Below are positions 56,411-64,000 of a DNA stretch of 64,000 bases, piece by piece (position 1 is the first letter of the stretch; each line of letters starts with the position of its first letter). Source of the stretch: Trichobilharzia regenti. Lineage: Eukaryota; Platyhelminthes; Trematoda; Strigeidida; Schistosomatidae. The stretch covers positions 94,892,984 to 94,956,983 of the forward strand of contig OX235265.1 in the NCBI GenBank assembly GCA_944472135.2, written 5' to 3'. The position numbers were made by a program, and so were the translations under genes. The notes below the pieces were generated by a model. That model made no database searches. It had not been told where the DNA came from and saw nothing but the letters and a program-made list of their open reading frames with translations.

Positions 56411-57364
56411 ATAGTGGAAAACATTTTGAGAGAATACAAATTTACATTCCAGTATCAACATCGAATACAACTTTATAAGTCTCAATAATGGCTAAGAATA
56501 CTCTTTTTAGTGTAACTCTCAGTTTTGGAAATAATATATATGTTGTATAGGAAAAAACCACAAACTACAGTAATTACCAATCTCATTAGACTGACATATT
56601 CTTCACTGTTGCCAGTTTTGTATATTGTGTGAGCATTTTGCGTAAGCGCATTAGTGTTTTTTTTTGGAGAATTCACAGTTGCATTACTCAATCATTTTCA
56701 CAGTCCTCTAAGAACAGAATAATTACAACTCCGGATACTAATAGTTATGCAAAGTAAAATTGTATTAGTAATAGTAATAGTAGAATTGGTGTAAAAGGTA
56801 TTTAAAAAGAATTTTAGAAAACATTTTCATTAGGTCTAGACACTAAACTAACCATAAGAAAGCCATGGTGAGTTTAAAAAGTTTCCGGTTGGCTTAAAGT
56901 AGTAATCCCTTGTGTATTTTTTTTATTTCTGAGTGACAGCCAAACTATGATTATGTGGAAGTTACAAATGGCTACAAACAGCCAGAGAAGTAGCACTTTC
57001 AACTCGGAAATTATAAGAAAAAAATCATCAACGACAACAACAAAACCAAAGTACTGGGGATTTTTTCAAACTCACCTGAAGACCACAAGTAAGAGGAAGT
57101 CTAGTGCTGTTGCTTTAAATGTATTCCCACTTTCTACTATTCCTTGTAAACTTTATTATTATGTTATAACTGTACCAGCCACCTAGAAGTACATTCAAGC
57201 AATACTTAAGATAGAAAAAGCCAGTGTTATTCATAACTTTTTTAGAAATATTGCTTAGTTTGTTCTGGCTTCCTTTGGTTTCAAAAATTACAGGATGTCA
57301 TAGTTAACTGAACAACGTAAACTTTTGACCCGCCTCCCGCCCTAGACAGCTGCTCTGTCCTAGT
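56411..57364. other. No gene recognised
   Basis: AT-rich spacer. Confidence 0.35.
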
Positions 57365-57860
57365 TATTATAATTTCTTTATTATTGTTGCTTTGGATTCT
57401 GAGTGGAGCATAGTACTGGCTTAAACAACACATCTCTACTTTGAATTATTTTCTGCTATCCTTTTTAGCTAGGTCTACGATTGTCCATAATTTCTCATCT
57501 CCTCAACACACAATCTCCTCGACATCAACCTCCTATCCACACTCCACTCGTAATTTCTCTTCCATTCAAGCGATGGTCTGGCTAACGCGCAATATGATTT
57601 GACGGCCTCCTCAGTGCGTGTCCAATCCACCTCCTTTTTCCACTGTATACTTGTTCACTGATAGGTTCTTGGTCAGTTTGTTCACAGAGTTTCTTGTTGC
57701 TAATTTTTCTTTTCACCGGCTATCTGATCTTCAGCATGAAGTCAGAAAAGTCGGCTGTTGATAACAATCTGAAAACTGTTGGGAATGCTTTGAGTGACAC
57801 TCCAAGTGGAGTCCAGGACGTACAGATTCCGACTTCGATCAATTCTCCACCAACAGTTAT
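57365..57860 (-). pseudogene. Decayed RTE copy, C-terminal part
   Basis: Plus strand begins at a tail (TTATTATTGTTGC and then GAGTGGAGCATAGTACTGGC, 57401-57420) and runs through blocks shared with 19.2 and 46.9 kb (TCATCTCCTCAACACACAAT, GCCTCCTCAGTGCGTGTCCA, GGCTGTTGATAACA). No catalytic region. Confidence 0.6.
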
Positions 57861-58499
57861 CATCCGTGAGAATCCATACCTCAGTTAGTTGTACAAAAAA
57901 GGTTGGTATCTGTGGGATTTACTTTGAAACTACGATAAATATATGCAAAATAGCATCATATTTTTGATCGATCTGCCGTGTGATAAGGGGGTGTTTGCAT
58001 AATCACATTCTTATATAACTATTTTTGTGATTTTTAATTCCATTTTGATTGTAACATAAAATTAGCTACTGAAAGCTGAAAATGAAACTGGAATATTTTC
58101 TAACAGAGACTTATTGGTTTTATACCTTTGAATGATGTGAGTGTTCCTTATATAGGATATTACTGCTGACCTCACGCCCAACCTTCTCAGTTTTTTCGAG
58201 TTTACTTTTATTGGCTAGCACCATAGGCCAGGTTCAGGTATACTCCAACTGAGGATCTAAATTTCGCAGTGGTATTTGCGTTGTGCACTTTTAACAAGGC
58301 CTGTTGTAGTCGATTAGAATAAAAGGGATTCGAATAATTGACAATGATCTAATGTATTCACAACGGTTGATAGTTAATTAGTTAGAGGATGAATCATCGT
58401 TTTTAAGCATGACCAAAACCATTCAAGAGAATTCATAAGGAGAAACCTGAACATTGTGTTCAGAAACACCACAGCCTTTGTGTTATTGTTTCTTCATCT
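57861..58499. other. Mostly unassigned; SINE-2 scrap near 58160-58240
   Basis: CTCACGCCCAACCTTCTCAG (58172-58191) matches the SINE-2 body on the minus strand. Nothing else is recognised. Confidence 0.35.
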
Positions 58500-58830
58500 T
58501 TTACAATTTACAAGGCAAGCTTGTAGATCATTAAGCCACTGGGACGTGATCCAATGACCCAAGAATTCTATCGATTCGGGATTTTACCCTTGACCACTAG
58601 CCATTGCCGTCGCTGGTGGATATTTCTCCTCATACTCGACTTGGTCACGAATTCACACTCGAACCCAGTTAGCCACCTACCTGAGTAGGGTAAGTCACCA
58701 ATGAGCATCATTCTGATATTTAAGTGTTGGTTGGCAGGGATTTGATTGAACACAGGGTTTCATCATAAGCTGACGTCAGTGAAAAAGCGATTGGAAACTT
58801 TTGGAGTACTAGACTAAAACGTTCGTTGAG
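58500..58830 (-). mobile_element. SINE-3, minus copy, interrupted
   Basis: 58505-58570 is the head (plus TTAAGCCACTGGGACGTGAT, 58530-58549) and 58720-58830 the 3' part (plus GTACTAGACTAAAACGTTCG, 58806-58825). About 150 bp of unrelated sequence separates them. The core is not intact. Confidence 0.5.
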
Positions 58831-59085
58831 TATATCAATTTTCAAAGACATATGCATAAATCGATTAATTGTTAGATGGATAAAAGAAACTAACTAGAAA
58901 ACTTGTGACAGTGAGTCACTCATTTCGTACACTTCACATGTATTTTCTAATGGTATGATACGTGAGAATTAATGGTTTTCATCAGATTGAAAAGACAAGG
59001 TTTTATGGTGATAGCTGAGTATTTGAGTTCGTGGCACAAATAAAAGGTTGGATGAACTCCCCAAATGGTCAAGACAACTTACTGT

Positions 59086-59088
<3 letters not shown>

Positions 59089-59127
<39 letters not shown>
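59089..59127. repeat. (TA)n microsatellite
   Basis: A pure TA run next to SINE-1. Confidence 0.95.
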
Positions 59128-59130
<3 letters not shown>

Positions 59131-59136
59131 TTTATT

Positions 59137-59306
59137 TATTTTTGATTACAGCTTGATTCCACACCGTATTTTTGGTAAAAGTATGGAATTTTCAGCGTGG
59201 ATATCGGTAGCCCAAATTTTTCAGGCCGATCATAGATATCAGATGTGCATCGGTGTGGGCTCGAACTCCGCATCATGTGCATGGTTGGCGAGAGTCCTAA
59301 CCACTG
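59137..59306 (-). mobile_element. SINE-1, abutting a PLE
   Basis: Minus strand tail and body are normal. Box B is changed (plus GGGCTCGAACTCC, near 59246) and the 5' end is cut inside box A at CCACTG, where PLE sequence begins. Confidence 0.8.
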
Positions 59307-60322
59307 GTCAGTTATCAATTGACGGGGTGGCAATGGACTCCCCACTGGGTCCCATTTTGGCTGATTTCTTTCTAAGTAAGCTAGAAAATGAACCTCTGAA
59401 CAAACTTATCAGTAAGTTCTCATTTCATTGCCGATATATGGATGACACCTTCATTCTTAGTAATAATGGTTCTGATAAGAGTACAATAATCACTGAATTC
59501 AATGAAGTACATTCAGCTATGAAATTCACATGCGAAGAGGAGTCCCAAGACAGAATTGCCTTCCTGGATGTCCTACTTACCAGAAAACCAGATGGTAGCA
59601 TAAAAAGAAATTTTCATAGAAAAAGCACTTGGACAGGACAATATACACATTTTCACAGCTTCGTTCCTATCAAGTATAAAAGAAATTTAGTGTTGACCCT
59701 CAGCCACAGAGTTAAAGCTATATGCTCAGAAGAAGTAACTGAAGATGAATTAAGCATTGTATATGATATTTTGATCGAAAATGGCTATCCCGAAAAATTT
59801 ATCAAGAAACATATGGCAAAGAAAAAGGAAAAGGAGCACTCACTATCTGTAAACAAGAAGCCTGTTTATATACGACTACAATTCATGGGTGATATACCAA
59901 GCGAGATAATTGCGAAGAAATTAAGAAAATCAGTTCAAAGAACTTTTAACGCTGACGAACTGCACGTCTTATTCTCTACAAGACCGATGTTGCTACCTCG
60001 ACTGAAAGATGAAGTACCTAGACTAGCCACTTCAAATTGTATCTATCAATTCAACTGCACTTGTGGAGCCAGTTATATTGGCCGTTGCTCTAGGAACTTG
60101 ATTTTTCGTGCTCGCTCCGGAACATCTCCCAGCACGGCTAAGTAAAGGTGTAGTGAAAACTATTAACAGCTCGATATTGGAACATCTGGTGCAAACAGGA
60201 CACAAAGCCAGCGTAGATGAATCCTTCTCTATATTATACCGGGTGCCAAATAAATTACCAAAAACATCGAAGCACTGCAGGCTTCAAACAGCAGAGGCTA
60301 TTGCGATTCGCCTCAAATAACC
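59307..60322 (+). pseudogene. PLE reverse transcriptase plus GIY-YIG-type endonuclease, one frameshift
   Basis: The best PLE coding copy here. The frame has GVAMDSPLGPILADFF (motif before the catalytic box; family GSPLGP), RYMDDTF with YMDD at 59435-59446, the thumb with IAFLDVLLTRKPDGSIKR and FVPIKYKRNLV, and the endonuclease CIYQFNCTCGASYIGR (YIG at 60074-60082). A frameshift near 60105-60125 moves the tail into another frame (60108-60320), ending in AEAIAIRLK. The part before GVAMDSP is missing: the fused reading upstream (59048-59306) is SINE and (TA)n sequence, not PLE. The catalytic residues of both domains are present, but the 5' truncation and frameshift make it non-autonomous. Confidence 0.85.
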
Positions 60323-60554
60323 AGCAATCTGTGTCCAAAAGAAGCAAGTCTAGCCCTTACTATTGCCCTGGCCTTCAGTAGAAGCTATAAACTCATGAAT
60401 TTGTACTATTATCTTTCTTAATGTTTCTGACATTTTCATTCTATGTTGATGCGATTCAGGTGTAATTTATCAATATTATTGATTTGGTGTTATTTAAACA
60501 ACATTAATGTCGTTCATGACACTAATTCATTCATTCACTATAATGTATGTGTAA

Positions 60555-60612
60555 ATGTAGAGCCTGATGATGAAGGGGTTATCGAAAAGAGTACTCTTTG
60601 TTCAGTATCAAT
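60555..60612 (+). ncRNA. Hammerhead-like site downstream of the PLE
   Basis: Core CTGATGA (60564-60570), GAA (60584-60586), stem III AAGAGTACTCTT (60587-60598), a perfect loop-less palindrome, cleavage after the T at 60599, and stem I GAGC with GTTC. Stem II (around GA/TC) is weak. It lies 230 bp after the coding end, where a PLE terminal repeat would be expected; (TA)n follows at 60614-60631. Confidence 0.5.
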
Positions 60613-60644
<32 letters not shown>

Positions 60645-60839
60645 CGAGGAATTCTTAAATTCAAAACCCTGCAAACCAACACTTTAGTTATTATTACGAA
60701 TTGAATTAGCTTCACTAAGTACTGCGTGTGATTAATAAAATAGTGGGTTAACCGAAAATACTTTTACGCTTACAACTATAAAAGACAGTTTGAAATAATT
60801 TCATTAAAGTCATTTTCAAAAGGTTATTACAGGCTTCAT

Positions 60840-61080
60840 CAGCACCTACACTTGTTCAGTGCCGAAGGACAGATGGCCAGCTGTAAAGGATAAACAACAG
60901 GGAGCTACGGCAGCCAATGGACCAACCAAAACTTATTACTTATTGAATACTCAGAAGGCAGTAGGGAAGGGTTGAACATGTGGGGGTGACATAGAGAAGA
61001 CTGTGTGAAGAGGAAATATTAGCCTACGAAATGGTCGCACAGCTAGCTTAAATGACAGAAGAGAGTGGAACTGTCATGTC
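60840..61080 (+). pseudogene. Decayed RTE C-terminal fragment
   Basis: TGCCGAAGGACAGATGGCCA (60860-60879) corresponds to the LKIRWPE coding region, and TAGAGAAGACTGTGTGAAGA (60991-61010) to the RRSCEEE region. No intact frame. Confidence 0.6.
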
Positions 61081-61084
61081 ACAG

Positions 61085-61300
61085 TTGGTGACTGTTCATC
61101 AGTACTCACCAACAGCTATGGTTCTAACCGAGGACCTGTAACAAGGTGAGCTTGTTGACCACTAAGCCACTTGGACCCAGTCTAATGCTCCTCGAAATCA
61201 ACCAGGACTTAATAGCTGTCAAGTATTACCAGGTTATCCAATGCTTTGCTAATGGATGTCACGTCATGATAGAATCCTGTAACCAATCAATTCGTCACAA
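61085..61300. mobile_element. SINE-3, two-way copy
   Basis: The first half (61085-61185) is the minus head with GACCACTAAGCCACTTGGAC; the second (61190-61300) is the plus 3' part (AATAGCTGTCAAGTATTACC, CACGTCATGATAGAATCC). The core is lost at the junction. Confidence 0.55.
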
Positions 61301-62744
61301 GTCAACAACTGAACAGAGTGTGTAATACCAGTAGATATCTGTCTAAACCAAGCTAAAGGCTTACGACTTCCTGTGACGTCTACTATCTGTCAGTTGGGCC
61401 ATCAAAATCTGGAATTACTGGCTAAACGATCGTTTCCCATGATATATCTGCTCCCACTCCACATGAATTTCTGTAAGCAGCGTTATGAGCGCTTGACCTC
61501 ACAACAACGTCTGCATCATCACCGCATTAACCGTCATACCCTAAACACTCATGAGCACAGCATTGGCTTGAGAATCCCGAAGGGAGCTACGGATCTCTCC
61601 CGCCTGGAAAGCTTTAACCTATAGGATCTTCATCTTGTCAGAACCACAGATGAGAGAATTCAGTAGCATTTGGTATCAGATTATCTGTTTGGGAACCTGA
61701 CTTAAATTTATGCCAAAATTGCATGATTCTCTCCTTTTCCTATCACGCTTCCAGTATTGTTTCAAAAGGATATCTTCTATTTCTCCTCTTCACACCTTAA
61801 TCCGTTGATTTCCCCCAGTTTAATATTATTACACAAGATATCGTGCATTCAATATACTACTAATAAATAAGTCTTATCAGTAATACACCACAGAATATCA
61901 TAAGTCGTATGTACTTTACAGAGGCATACTGATCTATACCAATAAATCTTACTTAGCTAAATGAAGTCGGTAACCTGATTTCAAGCTATTCGTTTTGATA
62001 CAGTGGACAAAAATGGTGTCTAGTGTCGTTAGTATAAAACTTGTATGACTCTTATAAATTCCACAATGATAAGCTTTGTTGGAACAATAAATAATAAAGG
62101 ATAAACTTTGATATACACTTTGCATAATATTATCCCGCATAAATGACTGAAGTTTCAATGTTTATAAATATATGTGAATACAGTAGGGAACTCAAATAAA
62201 AAGCAGCATAATGACAGTGAAGAGCTGATTAACAATGAATTGTAGCATAACAGATTAGTCAACCGAAGCCAGTTATTCATATCCGGTACTTTATCACCAC
62301 GATTTCACTGCCTGTTTTATTACAATATGTAGGCATGTGCGTTTGTGCAGTATTTGCGACTATGGCATACAAATATTGCAGTCGGAAAACTGCTGTTTAT
62401 ATTTGGTTGACCAATTTGTTGACAGTTGAACTGAATTTGATATGCTAACTATGCGTTTATCCTTTTGTCACAATAACCTATATATATATATATATATACA
62501 CATATAACTGTTGTTGGAGTTGATCATTATTCCATGAGCAGGTAAATGCACAATAAAAAGGTGAGAAATAGAATTCACTCAACTGAATGAGAAATATTTC
62601 ATAAATAAAATCTGATAGGAAAGAAAAGATCGGGTGCAAACGTTTTGCTCCATGCATTTACCCAGTTGATCTCGTTGGATTTTCACCAATTTCAGTTAAA
62701 TCACAACACCAAGTTCACTTTAGGCGGTTTGAAAAATTCGGGAA
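61301..62744. other. No gene recognised; (TA)n run
   Basis: A (TA)n run at 62480-62500. The open frame at 61373-61624 shows no domain that I know. Confidence 0.4.
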
Positions 62745-62895
62745 TTGGGTATAGGGTATTCCTTATAAAATAAATTTCTTTATTCCCAATGAATGAAAAA
62801 CAAAACGATATTGTTTTTACTGACGTCTCGCTATTTAATGCTAATAGCTTTTTCAAAGTATTATTAAACGGGAATTTACAAAATCTCAGCATATA
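62745..62895 (-). repeat. PLE-like terminal unit with decayed hammerhead (copy 1)
   Basis: Minus strand: TTTGAAAAAG, CTATT with AATAG (stem II), CGAGACGTC (family CGAAACGTC). The core has lost its G. The same sequence recurs at 63905-64000. Confidence 0.5.
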
Positions 62896-63178
62896 TATAA
62901 CAAAGAGTTAGGGGAAGAGAAAAAAATAGACTTCGTTCAACTTAAAAGGACATATTGAAAGTCAAAATAACAATGAAGATCGTTCAAACCAAATATCAAA
63001 GGTAATAGTATATCTGTTATTATATCAAAACAAAGTTTACTAACTTGATCATCGTTCGTTAGTCTGAGGTGATTTTTCAGTGTTAAGCTGCAGAATAGGT
63101 GAAGGTAACTAAACTAAGTGTAGATTGTGAAATACTGGAAGGAATACAGTCATGCTTAACTAGTTCAAACAGTGTTCG

Positions 63179-63700
63179 TTAACTACCATCGGGAAGGGAA
63201 GAAAGAAGGAAATCGCAACACATTTGCCATTGATTACGATTCTTGGCCATATCCGATAACGTTTCGAGGCATCGATTTGAGCTATCTCTCGGACCCCAAC
63301 TAGGGAGTCGTGACACACCAACCGATGCTAATCTAGCACAAAAATCCTTCATCCCACGACGCCACGTCATGGATTTACCACCTCTCCGCCTTTTACATCC
63401 CGTCCCAGCGCTAGCGAACAGAAACCTGTACGGAAGCCTCTGAGGTGACATTCGCAGTGCATGTCCAAGCCATCGGAGCCGGTGTTTCCAGATGACGACA
63501 TTTAATGAATGGTGATCTCCATTTTGTTCAAACACACGCCGCCGAACCTCAGAATTACTCACGCGATGATGCCATCGAACGCAAGCAATCCTGCGGAGAC
63601 AGCGGTGATCGAACACGCAGAGTCGTCGCACATCCTCAGCTTGGAGAGGCCAGGTTCCACAGGCGTAGCGCAGTGAACAATAATAAATGTTCCTCAAAAT
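63179..63700 (-). pseudogene. RTE-like C-terminal fragment, open 172 codons
   Basis: Minus strand has YACGTWPLQAEDVRRLCVFD, VSNSEVRRRVFEQ and RLRWLGHALRMSP, then LETLSDMAKNRNQW. It is related to the C-terminus of the 28.8-31.9 kb element (YGCETWPLRAEDLRRLEVVD) but distinct from it. Family members usually have YGCETW; here it is YACGTW. The polymerase and endonuclease are missing. The frame is open to its stop at 63179, which suggests a fairly recent 5'-truncated insertion. Confidence 0.8.
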
Positions 63701-63904
63701 GATGGTGTCATTATTTGGTGATAAAGTAATCTACAAAATAAATTTGTAGTGATAAGCTCTCATTTATTGCACCTATCCAAAACACCGAACCGTAAATTAC
63801 TCACAAAATAATAGACTGTTAAAATTAAAAACTTCGCCCAATAATGAAAAAAAAACAAGCACGGTTGCATTTTCCATAACACAAATTCAGATATAATATA
63901 ATAG
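63701..63904. other. No gene recognised
   Basis: AT-rich spacer. Confidence 0.3.
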
Positions 63905-64000
63905 AGGTTTTTGTATTTCCCAATGAATGAAAAACAAAACGATATTGTTTTTACCGACGTCTCGCTATTTAATTCTAATAGCTTTTTCAAAGTATTATTA
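63905..64000 (-). repeat. PLE-like terminal unit with decayed hammerhead (copy 2), cut by window end
   Basis: Nearly identical over 63918-64000 to 62785-62868, including CTATT/AATAG stem II and CGAGACGTC on the minus strand. It continues beyond the window. Confidence 0.55.

Noticed and set aside
56482..56691. Small membrane-protein-like frame
   Set aside because: Short and hydrophobic by composition, without homology or a start context that could be supported.
59089..59127. TATA promoter of the PLE
   Set aside because: A pure (TA)n microsatellite next to an unrelated SINE; not evidence of a promoter.
61373..61624. 83-residue open frame as a host gene
   Set aside because: No recognised domain, no splice or codon evidence, and surrounded by repeats.

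Overview
The window looks like AT-rich, repeat-dominated DNA from a schistosome (blood fluke). The evidence is the set of repeats: an RTE-clade non-LTR retrotransposon of the SR2 type, many decayed RTE copies, Penelope-like elements (PLEs) with a GIY-YIG-type endonuclease, tRNA-headed SINEs, and Smalpha-type satellite/SINE units that still carry recognisable hammerhead ribozymes. The species cannot be fixed from this sequence alone. I found no host protein-coding gene, rRNA or true tRNA that I can support; the window is probably intergenic or intronic.

Layout. 1-5.5 kb: an intact SR2-like RTE element on the minus strand, then a PLE terminal-repeat-like unit with a SINE inside it. 5.5-18 kb: SINEs, a PLE fragment arranged as a 334-nt inverted repeat (12.3-13.6 kb), a head-to-head pair of Smalpha units (15.8-16.3 kb) and a head-to-head pair of PLE-like terminal units (16.7-17.5 kb). 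18.9-26.3 kb: decayed RTE copies and three PLE remnants, the best at 23.26-24.05 kb. 26.5-27.5 kb: the 3' end of a Gypsy-type LTR retrotransposon (integrase end plus LTR). 28.3-31.9 kb: a second, nearly full-length RTE-like element with several frameshifts. 32.6-38.9 kb: SINEs and RTE debris. 38.9-40.3 kb: a 5'-truncated CR1/Jockey-type LINE with an open 330-residue reverse-transcriptase end. 41-50.5 kb: Smalpha units, PLE copies with hammerhead ribozymes, RTE debris, and a 130-bp perfect palindrome at 50.24-50.36 kb. 52-61 kb: SINE and RTE debris and a PLE with an open RT-endonuclease frame (59.31-60.32 kb) followed by a hammerhead-like site. 62.7-64 kb: two direct repeats with a decayed hammerhead flank an RTE-like 3' end.

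How it fits together. LINEs supply the enzymes and the SINEs appear to borrow their 3' ends: SINE-1 shares its tail with the CR1/Jockey-type LINE, and SINE-2 shares blocks from both ends of the RTE element. PLEs, Smalpha and SINE-3 all carry hammerhead or hammerhead-like cores whose stem III is self-complementary and has no loop. Several of these families also occur as head-to-head copies, including a perfect palindrome. The most interesting signal is this network of hammerhead-bearing retroelements and its recurrent inverted arrangements. Hammerheads in Smalpha and in PLEs are known in general; the specific loci, the SINE-LINE tail sharing and the palindrome are what deserve checking. All similarities were judged by eye.
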